DNA of 8,919 bases from an uncultured Phycisphaerales bacterium (GCA_937868145.1 CALMMH010000237.1:1-8919), one strand, 5' to 3'; positions 1 through 6,153 are shown, numbered from the stretch's first letter. Notes: a model not told the origin generated them from the letters alone. Program-made: numbers and translations.

Positions 1-3
1 GGG

Positions 4-111
4 TTGGGGACAGCGTCCCCAAAGCCCACGGAAGTATGCGAAAGCCGGATGAGCCGAATTGGTATTGGTTGCGGCCGAAGGCCGCGCTGGGTCCTCTGTG
101 TCTCTGTGGTG
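4..111. repeat. Left-edge REP-like hairpins and a CTCTGTG tract
   Basis: Three repeat-like elements lie downstream of the terminase stop. An 8-bp perfect hairpin, TTGGGGAC with loop AGC, occupies 4-22. A 6-bp hairpin, GCGGCC with loop GAA, occupies 71-85. A tract rich in CTCTGTG and CTCTGTGG occupies 92-111. The hairpins could act as Rho-independent-like ends without a U-run, or be REP-type intergenic repeats. I recall similar CTCTGTG tracts between genes in environmental genomes, but I cannot count copies here. No gene is supported in 1-117. Confidence 0.45.
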
Positions 112-117
112 CATCTT

Positions 118-1707
118 TCAGTACCTTCTGCTGGCGGACTGGGTCGGTCGCTTGCGGTGGATGAAGAAGTAGCGCAGCGCGTCGATCGGGTGGTCGTGGA
201 CGCCGTCCTTGAAGGGGAGTTCGCCGGAGGCGGCGCGGACGTTGTCCGGGTAGTGGTAGCACTCCATCGCCTCGATCAGACGCGGGCAGCGAGGGGAGAT
301 CACCAGCGCCGTCGAGCCGTCGCCCGCTCGCACGGCCCGGCGGATCAGCTCGATGCCCTCCAGGATCGCGCTGCGCCGGTACTTGACCGGAATGCCCAGG
401 CTCCGCAGCTCGCGGACGGCGCTGGTGCCTGTGACGTCGTTGGCTCCGGCGCCGGCGGGGTCGCAGTAGGTGGCCGCGACCCGCTCCTCGTCGCACGGCG
501 TGCGGGCCTTCATCTCCTTGGCGTGGACGTCGATCGTCGCGCGACTGCGGATGTACTCGTCGATCACGTGAACCGTGCCCTCGTTGTCCACTTGAACCCA
601 CAGGCAGACGAACGGGTTCACGAAGCCAAAATCCAGCGTGCGATAGAGAGGCAGGTTCGGGTCGTAGTCGACCGGACGGACGTGGACGCTCGCGTCGAAC
701 TCGGCGAAGACGATGTTCTCCGAGGATGGGCGGATGCAGAGCATTTCGGACTCCCACGCCGAGCGGCTGCTGCGGCGCATCTGCGTGATGCAGTCGTCGA
801 TTCGCAGGTAGCCTGCGGCGTGCTTGGCTCGACCGCGACAATCGCCCCAGAGCGGGCAACGGGAGCAGTCCCGGCCGACGCACTTCTCGATCGTCTCCCA
901 CAGGCACCACTTGAAGACCGGGACGCCCTGCTCCTTTGCGGCTGTGACTTCTCGCTGCATGATCCCGTAGGGTCTGTGCATCGTGCTGATCAGCTCCATG
1001 GAGCCGACGCAGACGTCGGTGCTCAGCGTGGTGAACTTGGCGGCCGCGAAAACGTCCTCGTCGAAGAGCTCGACCTCGTCGCAGCGGAGCTTCTGGACGT
1101 GCGTGCCGCGGACGCTGGTGGCCGATTGCGTGAGGACTTCGACGGAGGAGCCGTTGGCGAAGCGGCAGCCTCCTTTGCGGACCGGGCCGGCCAGAGACTC
1201 TTCGAAACCGCGACGAAGGAAACCGACGAGGTATTCGTAGAGTCGCGAGGACTGCTCGCCGGAGCCGCCGAGAATGCGGACGTGGCAGTGGGGCTTGAAG
1301 AAGGCGTCGAGCAGCGTCGCGATCGCGGCCAGCTCGGTCTTGCCGCCCGCGCGGTTGGCCCAGACGATCGAATCCGAGCATTGATGATGGATAAGGGATG
1401 ATGGATGATTGGGTGAGGAGGGCGGACTGTTCGACGATGTCTCACTGCCGGCAATGCCGAGTGAATCATCCTTTATCGATAACCGATTATCAATGGCGAA
1501 GCTGTTCCAGAGGTAGTCCATCGGACTGCTGTGGCCGGGGCAGAGCCGAACGTCCGGGACGTCGACGTCGAGGAAGGTCTTGACGTAAGCCTTCAGCTCC
1601 TCGCGCGTGCGGGGCGGGGTGTGACGCAAAGCCTCGCGCTGGCGGGCCGTGTCGAGGGTGTCTTGATTCATCATGGTTTCTTCAGAAAGCGGATTCATCT
1701 CGGTCAT
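118..1707 (-). CDS. terL: Phage-type terminase large subunit (ATPase and nuclease), with a repeat-derived insert
   Basis: This 529-aa protein has the layout of the motor that packages phage DNA into procapsids. The ATPase half has a Walker A (ANRAGGKT, 117-124), a Walker B (LRCDEVE, 207-213) and a coupling motif (STMH, 241-244). The RNase H-like nuclease half has three acidic sites: Asp359 in TLDFG, Asp416 in CDPAG, and Asp505/Asp509 in HDHPIDALRY. All key residues seem present, so it is probably not a pseudogene. A cysteine cluster C-x4-C-x2-C-x5-C lies at 276-290, with Cys324 further on. Residues about 72-109 are a Ser/Pro/His-rich insert encoded by a repeat element. The start was chosen at ATG 1707 because GGAGG lies 8 nt upstream; an upstream in-frame start at 1779 lacks such support. 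No small terminase, portal or capsid gene is visible nearby. Family confidence is high; activity is inferred. Confidence 0.9.
   Translation of the reverse strand: MTEMNPLSEETMMNQDTLDTARQREALRHTPPRTREELKAYVKTFLDVDVPDVRLCPGHSSPMDYLWNSFAIDNRLSIKDDSLGIAGSETSSNSPPSSPNHPSSLIHHQCSDSIVWANRAGGKTELAAIATLLDAFFKPHCHVRILGGSGEQSSRLYEYLVGFLRRGFEESLAGPVRKGGCRFANGSSVEVLTQSATSVRGTHVQKLRCDEVELFDEDVFAAAKFTTLSTDVCVGSMELISTMHRPYGIMQREVTAAKEQGVPVFKWCLWETIEKCVGRDCSRCPLWGDCRGRAKHAAGYLRIDDCITQMRRSSRSAWESEMLCIRPSSENIVFAEFDASVHVRPVDYDPNLPLYRTLDFGFVNPFVCLWVQVDNEGTVHVIDEYIRSRATIDVHAKEMKARTPCDEERVAATYCDPAGAGANDVTGTSAVRELRSLGIPVKYRRSAILEGIELIRRAVRAGDGSTALVISPRCPRLIEAMECYHYPDNVRAASGELPFKDGVHDHPIDALRYFFIHRKRPTQSASRRY
1379..1496. 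repeat. MITE-like repeat inserted in frame within terL
   Basis: This roughly 118-bp segment starts with CATTGAT and ends with ATCAATG, perfect 7-bp inverted ends. Inside both ends, in opposite orientation, are related GATAA(A/G)GGATGAT tracts, so the inverted arms are longer but imperfect. The centre holds a hairpin at about 1440-1464, with TCACT/AGTGA and CGGC/GCCG pairing around an AAT loop. It is read through by the terminase frame and adds about 39 residues. Related but shorter tracts lie at 4498-4595 and 5321-5361. No transposase is present, so mobility is inferred. Confidence 0.55.
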
Positions 1708-1778
1708 GGGAATGGCCTCCAAATTGAGGTTTTGTCTTGTCGTGGACGCCATCTGCGCCGATACCCGGCGATTCCCCA

Positions 1779-1807
1779 TTGACGTCGGGAGATCGCGATC
1801 CTATCGT
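1779..1807 (+). promoter_or_regulatory. Putative promoter of the outer-membrane protein gene
   Basis: TTGACG (1779-1784) is separated by 17 nt from TATCGT (1802-1807). That gives a five-of-six match to the -35 consensus and four of six to the -10 consensus. Transcription would start near 1814, leaving a leader of about 77 nt before ATG 1891. The same TTGACG-N17-TATC(C/G)T layout occurs before the gene at 6940. The spacer holds the palindrome GATCGCGATC. Confidence 0.4.
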
Positions 1808-1890
1808 ACGCGTGGCTTCGGGAGACTCGCAGTATCCTGACTGGATTCCCGGGGCAGGCGATTCTTTCACTTTGGATATGGGGACGAGCC

Positions 1891-2562
1891 ATGGGACATC
1901 GAGCGAGAGTTGTTCTACTGACGTTGACGGCGGCGTTGTTGTCGAGCAGCCGGGCGGAGGCCGCGTTGGAAGAATGGGCAATCGGGGCAAAAGCAGGAAC
2001 CCTGGGCATCGGCGGCGAGATCGCGACGGACATCGCGCCCGATCTGTACGTGCGCGGCAGCCTCCAATGGTTGGACTTCGGCTTCGACCTGGAGATCGAC
2101 GATATCGACTACGACCTGGACGTGGAGCTTCTGAACCCGATGCTGGTCCTGGACTGGTATCCGTTCGCCGGAGGCTTTCGAATCAGCGCGGGCGTCCTGT
2201 TCAACGGCAGCGACATCAGTCTGGAAGCGACGTCGGACGAGCCCGTGGAGATCGGGGATACGTACTACGATCCTTCCGAGTTTGGGAGCATCGTCGGCTC
2301 GTCGGACTTCGACGACATCGCGCCGTATGTCGGAATCGGGTTCGGCAGTCCGTTGTCGTCGGCCGGTCACTGGGGATTCACCGCCGACGCAGGGGTCGCA
2401 TTCATCGGTTCTCCCAACGTCAACCTGCGAGTTACAGGACCCTTCGCCGACGATGCAACCCTGCTGGCGGACCTAGCGGAGGAAGAGGAGGAGATAGAAG
2501 ACGACCTAGACCCCCTACGGTTGTACCCAGTCCTATCTCTTACTTTGTACTACCGATTCTGA
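1891..2562 (+). CDS. Small outer-membrane beta-barrel protein
   Basis: This 223-aa protein begins with a Sec signal peptide (basic MGHRAR, then a hydrophobic stretch, cleavage likely after AEA at residue 24). Alternating polar and hydrophobic strands with Gly and aromatic residues follow, and it ends in LTLYYRF, the terminal-Phe signal expected of BamA-inserted barrels. Residues about 75-150 are rich in Asp/Glu, which suits surface loops; a second acidic run (AEEEEEIEDDLD) precedes the last strand. The specific family is not recognised; an OmpA- or OmpW-like eight-strand barrel fits the size. The ribosome-binding site is weak (GGGGA, about 6 nt before the ATG). The gene is divergent from terL and has no partner gene. 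The last 40 or so codons use CTA four times, unlike the CTG/TTG bias before. Confidence 0.7.
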   Translation: MGHRARVVLLTLTAALLSSSRAEAALEEWAIGAKAGTLGIGGEIATDIAPDLYVRGSLQWLDFGFDLEIDDIDYDLDVELLNPMLVLDWYPFAGGFRISAGVLFNGSDISLEATSDEPVEIGDTYYDPSEFGSIVGSSDFDDIAPYVGIGFGSPLSSAGHWGFTADAGVAFIGSPNVNLRVTGPFADDATLLADLAEEEEEIEDDLDPLRLYPVLSLTLYYRF

Positions 2563-3139
2563 CCGAGCCGGAACGAGAAACAAGCGGCAAAATACAGCCC
2601 CCGCGATGGAGTTGCCGCCGAGCGAATTCCCTCTTTCGCAAAAGAAGGAACAAATATCTCATTCGGCCCTCTCGAAAATGAACCTTTTTACGCAAAAATA
2701 CCTACTTATACGGATAGCAACCAACCCGTGAACCGGCTATCGTGAGGGTCTGGAATAGCTGGCGCTTGGTGAGACTCCTCTGCGCGACCGAGAACGGGAA
2801 GACAGTTGAGTGCATGCTTGCCATTCGGTGCAGCCGTATCCTGCGAGGAAGGCCTTTGGAGCATATGGACAGGCAAAAAGATAGGTGTGAACACCTGATC
2901 GTCTTCCATTCTCTCGCGATTTCCCCGTATTGTAACGATGTTCAATGGCCGACAAGTGAGAATGTCTTTGCGGCTACATGAAGCGATGCCACTTCCATGT
3001 GACGACGAGGGCAACAGTCCCGTCGTGCGAGAAAGAAACGTCGCAGCCGGCCGAAGACCCGAGAGTATTACGAGTGAGTTCCGTCACGGAAGGCAATTTT
3101 GACAACGCCCGATAAGGAGTGCCTTCGCAATCTGATGCT
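2563..3139. other. Long non-coding gap before the LuxR-type gene
   Basis: About 577 bp lie between two plus-strand genes. Short open frames exist on both strands (for example 2742-2981 plus and 2706-3014 minus), but they show no recognisable domain, no good ribosome-binding site and no codon bias. The 2570-2720 part is richer in A/T than the flanking genes. A weak imperfect hairpin lies at 2630-2648. A stronger one lies at 3002-3026, where ACGAC and GGG pair with CCC and GTCGT around a seven-base loop, with a 2-nt bulge. I see no tRNA or known riboswitch. The stretch may hold a decayed gene, a long leader or a small RNA. Confidence 0.4.
3079..3091. promoter_or_regulatory. Palindrome upstream of the LuxR-type gene, possible operator
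   Basis: TTCCGT-C-ACGGAA is a perfect inverted repeat with 6-bp arms, 48 nt before ATG 3140. A TTGACA sequence follows at 3099-3104, but no -10 element stands at the right distance. It may be an operator, perhaps autoregulatory, since LuxR-type domains bind dyads. This is inference from symmetry and position only. Confidence 0.3.
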
Positions 3140-3802
3140 ATGACGAATGAATTGCGAAAGCGTGTTTACTGCTATGGGAAAGAGCCGCAGGTCCGGCTCA
3201 TGGTGGAATCTGCGCTGAAACCCGAGCATCGGGTGGTGGGATACTTTTCGAAGTATCGGGATTGCATTGAGAAGTTGTCGGCCAAGCCGTGCGACGTCCT
3301 GATCGTGGACCTGGAAGGTTGCGAAGAGGAGGGCTTGGAGCTGCTCCTCAAGGCCCGACGGATGGCCCCCTGGATCTCCACGATGGCGATCGTCGAACGG
3401 GCCGCCGTGGCCACGGCCGTGCGAGCCGTCCGGGCCGGCGCCGACGAATGCCTGGAGAAGCCGGTTCAAAGCTACCAACTCTGCGAAGCGGTCGAGGGAC
3501 AACTGGCTCGCGTGACCTCCTTGCCGCTGCCCCGCCGGGCGCTGACCCAGATGGAGCTGCAAATCCTGCAATTGATCCTGGCCGGCAAGACCAGCCAGGA
3601 CATGGCCACGCATCTGCACCGCTCCAAGCGGACCATCGACGTCCACCGCAAGAACATCATGCGGAAGCTCCAGGCGTGCAGCCTGGTGGACCTGATCAAG
3701 CGGGCCCTGGGAATGGGTCTGGTCGATGAGTCGGAAGCGGAACACCTCCCCCAGGAAGATGGTCACGAGGACGAATCGACTCCCGAGGGAAGCGAAGAAT
3801 AA
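3140..3802 (+). CDS. Response-regulator-like transcription factor, degenerate receiver plus LuxR HTH
   Basis: This 220-aa protein has two domains. Residues 7-123 look like a CheY-type receiver: Asp57 in VLIVDLEG fits the phosphorylation site and Lys107 in CLEKPV the conserved Lys. However, the acidic pair normally near the N-terminus is missing (RVYCYGKEP), and the switch Thr position reads MAIVERA, so phosphorylation may be weak or absent. Residues 134-190 are a LuxR/FixJ-type helix-turn-helix (LTQMELQILQLILAGKTSQD, then a recognition helix around SKRTIDVHRKNIMRKL). The tail is acidic. No histidine kinase is adjacent. The start is uncertain: ATG 3140 has no close ribosome-binding site. AAGGAG at 3114-3119 lies 20 nt away and overlaps an in-frame GTG at 3119. 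The gene converges on the ParB-like gene and may not belong to that module. Confidence 0.82.
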   Translation: MTNELRKRVYCYGKEPQVRLMVESALKPEHRVVGYFSKYRDCIEKLSAKPCDVLIVDLEGCEEEGLELLLKARRMAPWISTMAIVERAAVATAVRAVRAGADECLEKPVQSYQLCEAVEGQLARVTSLPLPRRALTQMELQILQLILAGKTSQDMATHLHRSKRTIDVHRKNIMRKLQACSLVDLIKRALGMGLVDESEAEHLPQEDGHEDESTPEGSEE

Positions 3803-3819
3803 AAACTCGCTATGGAGTT
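3797..3819 (-). terminator. Weak intrinsic terminator of the ParB-like operon
   Basis: Read on the minus strand, AACTC and GAGTT form a 5-bp stem around CATAGC, followed by a T-rich run ending in TTTATT. It sits 26 nt beyond the ParB-like stop and overlaps the stop of the convergent LuxR-type gene. The stem is short, so termination strength is doubtful. Confidence 0.35.
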
Positions 3820-3844
3820 GTCAAAGAGCGGACCGCGCGAGGCT

Positions 3845-4477
3845 CTACGACCCCGATTGGCCGTCTTGCGGCATGAGGAATCGCGTCGCAATCTGTGTCA
3901 AGGCTTCCGCCCTCCTGGCTGCCCGAGTCTGTCCCTGGGATGAACCCTCGGCGGCGGCGAGCGCCTCTTCGATCCCGCGTTGCTGCCGGTTGTCCACGAA
4001 GAACACCATGGGGATCGCGAACGAGTCGGCCTTGGCGCGCGTCGGCGCGGGCCGGTTGGAGGCGGTGAGCCGCTCGATTTGGCCGAGCGTTTGCGGCAGC
4101 AGTCTCGCCAGTTTCCGAATGGGAATCCGCCGGGTCAGACGCATCAGTAGATTCTGCTTCTTCTCCAGGATGTCCCGGCCGCCCAGACGATTGAGCGTCG
4201 CCAGCAGGATGTCGGTTTGCTCGTCGTCGACGTCCCACACGATCGCTTCGACGGCAGTTCGTCCGAGCCGACGGAGCGCTTCGAGGCGATGATGCCCGTT
4301 GATGATCTGGAAGTATCCCCGCCGGCCGGGACAGGGCCGAACGAGGATCGGCTCGTACCGGCCGTTTCGCTCGATGTTGCGGACCAGCTTCTCGAGATTT
4401 CCCCGACTCATGCCGTTGGCGTTGTCCGGGTGCGGCACAAGCCGGTCCAGCGGAATGGCTCTGATGGTCGTACTCAT
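3845..4477 (-). CDS. ParB/Srx-fold protein without a ParA partner
   Basis: This 210-aa protein begins with a ParB N-terminal domain (about residues 4-100): IRAIPLDRLVPHPDN, then a helix IERNGRYEPILVRP, then INGHHRLEAL, which matches the GERR/GHHR nucleotide-binding box of ParB CTPases. A helical stretch at about 105-140 (RKLARLLPQTLGQIERL) could be a helix-turn-helix. The C-terminal region (FFVDNRQQRGIEEALAAAEG) resembles tails of phage-borne ParB-like proteins. No ParA gene and no parS-like site is visible, so chromosome segregation is unlikely; a role in handling element DNA or in regulation is more plausible. Its ATG overlaps the GNAT stop (ATGA, 4474-4477), indicating translational coupling. 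Its own GGAGG lies 10 nt upstream. The leader TGGAGGCCA is identical to that of the terminase gene. Confidence 0.82.
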   Translation of the reverse strand: MSTTIRAIPLDRLVPHPDNANGMSRGNLEKLVRNIERNGRYEPILVRPCPGRRGYFQIINGHHRLEALRRLGRTAVEAIVWDVDDEQTDILLATLNRLGGRDILEKKQNLLMRLTRRIPIRKLARLLPQTLGQIERLTASNRPAPTRAKADSFAIPMVFFVDNRQQRGIEEALAAAEGSSQGQTRAARRAEALTQIATRFLMPQDGQSGS

Positions 4478-5304
4478 AATGGTGTGGCCTCCACTTCGGG
4501 ATTGTTGATTTGTGATGTGTGATGGTGGATTGGGGAAGACACGGTTCGCGGATCTGAAATCATCGATCCACAGTCATCCTTCATCAATGGATTGATCCAG
4601 ATGTAGTAGGCCGGGCGGTGCGTGAGCTTGCCGAGCAGGTAGCGGGTCCGTTCGATCCCCGGCGGCATCGTCCGGCGGGTATTGTGGCTTTTGAGGAACT
4701 CCGCGATGTGACGCTCGATGAAGGCCGCCTGGCGGCCGGTCAATCGGTCGAGACGGTCCTGTACGATCTCGGGCGACACCAGATCGCGATCTTCCACCTG
4801 CACGGCGCTGAAGGCCTCGATCAACGTGACGTGCTCGACCGGGACGCGCGGCTCGAAGACCCTCATGCCGGCCCGTTCCAGGAACGGATTCACCCGCGGC
4901 ATAACGCCCAGGGCCTCGACGATGGGGACATCCATCCTGGGCATCGTCTCGCGGACGAGGCGCGCCGCCAGGCCGATGCCCCGCAGCCGCGGCTCGACGA
5001 TCACCCGAGCGATGCAGCGGACGCTGCGATTGAGCAGCGAGAGCTCCGTCTGGCGGTCGAGACCTGCGAACCGGCCGCCCGTCGCAACGGTCCTCAGCTC
5101 CACACGCGGATTCGGCATGGTGTATACGATCACCCCTGCGGCCTTTCGCCCGAACGAACCCAACGGCCGCTTAGGTCGCAGCACGTAGACCGCCTTGATC
5201 GCGACCGGCCGCTCCTGACGATAGTGACAGGCGGCCAGCTGCTCGTAGTCGCTCATGTCGCCGGGCACGAGCTCAAGCTCTCTCTCGATGGAACACGTGT
5301 GCAT
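4474..5304 (-). CDS. GNAT-like protein, acetyltransferase half of a split COG2401 protein
   Basis: This 276-aa protein has a GNAT fold around residues 30-165. The acetyl-CoA motif is RVIVEPRLRGIGLAARLV (Arg/Gln-x-x-Gly-x-Gly/Ala type). It is followed by ALGVMPRVNPFLERAGMRVF, which resembles the acetyltransferase part of COG2401 proteins, where this domain is fused to an ABC ATPase. Here the ATPase is the next gene upstream. Residues 185-240 form a basic extension ending YYIWINPL. The last 36 or so residues (rich in Ser, His, Asn) are encoded by a repeat tract and look non-native. The start was chosen at ATG 5304 because GGGAGGA lies 6 nt upstream. An in-frame GTG at 5361 overlaps the ATPase stop but would add 19 repeat-encoded residues. 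The substrate is unknown. Confidence 0.75.
   Translation of the reverse strand: MHTCSIERELELVPGDMSDYEQLAACHYRQERPVAIKAVYVLRPKRPLGSFGRKAAGVIVYTMPNPRVELRTVATGGRFAGLDRQTELSLLNRSVRCIARVIVEPRLRGIGLAARLVRETMPRMDVPIVEALGVMPRVNPFLERAGMRVFEPRVPVEHVTLIEAFSAVQVEDRDLVSPEIVQDRLDRLTGRQAAFIERHIAEFLKSHNTRRTMPPGIERTRYLLGKLTHRPAYYIWINPLMKDDCGSMISDPRTVSSPIHHHTSQINNPEVEATPL
4498..4595. repeat. Repeat tract covering the 3' end of the GNAT gene
   Basis: Related to the terL insert. One end is GGGATTGTTGATTTGTGATG; the other, read on the minus strand, has CATTGATGAAGGATGAC, close to the terL insert's CATTGATGATGGAT and AAAGGATGAT arms. A 14-bp palindrome ATCAAT-GG-ATTGAT lies at 4583-4596. The tract encodes the last GNAT residues; both it and the terL insert give a KDD peptide and an SSP peptide. 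The GGG end abuts the ribosome-binding region of the ParB-like gene. Confidence 0.5.
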
Positions 5305-5320
5305 CTTCAGTCCTCCCAAA

Positions 5321-5361
5321 GGGATTGTTGAAGTGTGATGGTTGATTGTTGCAACCATCAC
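5321..5361 (-). repeat. Intercistronic repeat and 10-bp hairpin at the ATPase/GNAT junction
   Basis: GTGATGGTTG (5335-5344) and CAACCATCAC (5352-5361) form a perfect 10-bp hairpin with a 7-nt loop. It contains the ATPase stop codon (5358-5360). The adjacent tract GGGATTGTTGAAGTGTGATG nearly matches the one before the ParB-like gene, and in both cases the GGG end lies a few bases from the downstream ribosome-binding site. No T-run follows, so it is not a standard terminator. It may tune the relative output or processing of the two cistrons. Confidence 0.5.
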
Positions 5362-6002
5362 GCACGGTCTTTGTAGATCACCTCCGCCTGACCGGTGAAA
5401 TCTTTCCGGATCAGCACGTCCGGGGCCAGGTCGATCAGGATGTCGTCGCGGCCGGAGGCGAGAATCAGCGTCGCCTTCGTTCGCCGGGCGAAGCGATGCA
5501 CGTTGAACGCGACCGTCGCGGCGGTGATTCGATCCAGCTCGCTGCAGAATTCGTCCGCGAAGACGAACGGACGGCCCGAAACGAGGGCCCGTGCCAGACG
5601 AAAGCGGTGCTTTTGCCCATCGCTCAGTTGCGACGGGCGGTTGAGAAGGGAGAACACGTCGCCCAGCCCCACGAGGCTGAGCGTCTGAAGACTGGCGACG
5701 AGATCCTCGTCGAAGCAGTCGATCACCGTCCGGTCGTCGGGCAGCTCAATGGAGGCCAGGTCGATCGCGTCCGAGGCGGGCACACACCGCTGGAGCTCCC
5801 GCAGCAGGACGCTCTTGCCGGCGCCCGAGGGGCCCAGGATATAGACGATGTCCCCCGGCTCGATCCGAACCCGACACCGTTGGTTCGGCGCGGCGCTGGT
5901 GAGCCGGTCGACGGTGAGCCCGAACATCCGACACATTCGAACCGCCCGTTCGCTCAACGGGCCCTGCCAGGCGAATTGTTTCGCCACTGTGTATGTCGCC
6001 AT
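5358..6002 (-). CDS. ABC-type ATPase, the ATPase half of a split COG2401 protein
   Basis: This 214-aa soluble protein has no membrane segment. It shows Walker A GPSGAGKS (57-64), the ABC signature QLSDGQ (125-130), Walker B FVFADE (146-151) and D-loop SELD (154-157). The run from ELPDDRTVIDCF through VGLGDVFSLL to LSDGQKHRFRLARAL resembles the COG2401 family (ABC ATPase fused to a predicted acetyltransferase); here the partner domain is the next gene. It is therefore probably not a transporter subunit. The usual H-loop histidine seems to be Arg185 (LILASGRDD), which could lower ATP hydrolysis if it is not typical of the family. The start is ATG 6002, with GGGAGGAA 6 nt upstream; an in-frame start at 6047 lacks one. 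The gene follows a structured 152-nt gap after the HTH gene. Confidence 0.8.
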   Translation of the reverse strand: MATYTVAKQFAWQGPLSERAVRMCRMFGLTVDRLTSAAPNQRCRVRIEPGDIVYILGPSGAGKSVLLRELQRCVPASDAIDLASIELPDDRTVIDCFDEDLVASLQTLSLVGLGDVFSLLNRPSQLSDGQKHRFRLARALVSGRPFVFADEFCSELDRITAATVAFNVHRFARRTKATLILASGRDDILIDLAPDVLIRKDFTGQAEVIYKDRA

Positions 6003-6053
6003 ACGTCGTTCCTCCCGCTCCTGGACTACCTGTGTTGAACGCTTCACAATTCA

Positions 6054-6144
6054 CCTCCGGAGGGGCAGCCTCAAACGCAGCTTGAGGATGGCCGGCCAGG
6101 GAGCCATCCCCAAGGCCTTCGACCTGGAGGCTGCCACCCGGAGG
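6054..6144 (-). ncRNA. Structured 91-nt intergenic element (RNA leader or MITE-like)
   Basis: Nested inverted repeats close on each other across 91 nt. CCTCCGG (6054-6060) pairs with CCGGAGG (6138-6144). GGCAGCCTC (6064-6072) pairs with GAGGCTGCC (6127-6135). GGATGGC (6086-6092) pairs with GCCATCC (6103-6109). A further possible stem, CCTCAA/TTGAGG at 6069-6087, competes with the others. It fills most of the gap between the HTH gene and the ATPase gene and lies about 50 nt before the ATPase start. No U-run follows on the minus strand, so it is not a simple terminator. It may be a cis-regulatory RNA, an mRNA processing site, or a non-autonomous element with terminal inverted repeats. It matches no riboswitch I know. 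Confidence 0.5.
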
Positions 6145-6153
6145 TTCCCTGTC

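Noticed and set aside
4..1401. 465-aa plus-strand open frame
   Set aside because: It lies antisense to the terminase gene, whose motifs are clear. It is Arg/Val/Asp-rich with no domain, as expected for a shadow frame in GC-rich DNA.
1379..1496. CRISPR array from TGATGGAT-like repeats
   Set aside because: The repeat units are short and degenerate with no regular spacers, and no cas gene is present.
1737..2681. 314-aa plus-strand open frame
   Set aside because: It overlaps the outer-membrane protein in another frame and is dominated by Arg and Gly, without a signal peptide or motif.
2706..3014. 102-aa minus and 79-aa plus frames in the 577-bp gap
   Set aside because: No domain, no good ribosome-binding site and no codon bias; they overlap each other and are best treated as non-coding.
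3099..3127. TTGACA promoter for the LuxR-type gene
   Set aside because: The -35 is perfect, but no -10-like hexamer stands 16-18 nt downstream.
4618..5331. 237-aa plus-strand open frame
   Set aside because: Antisense to the GNAT gene, with a shadow-like composition.
5358..6002. Importer or exporter ATP-binding subunit
   Set aside because: No membrane or solute-binding partner lies nearby, and the sequence pattern and GNAT neighbour fit COG2401 better.
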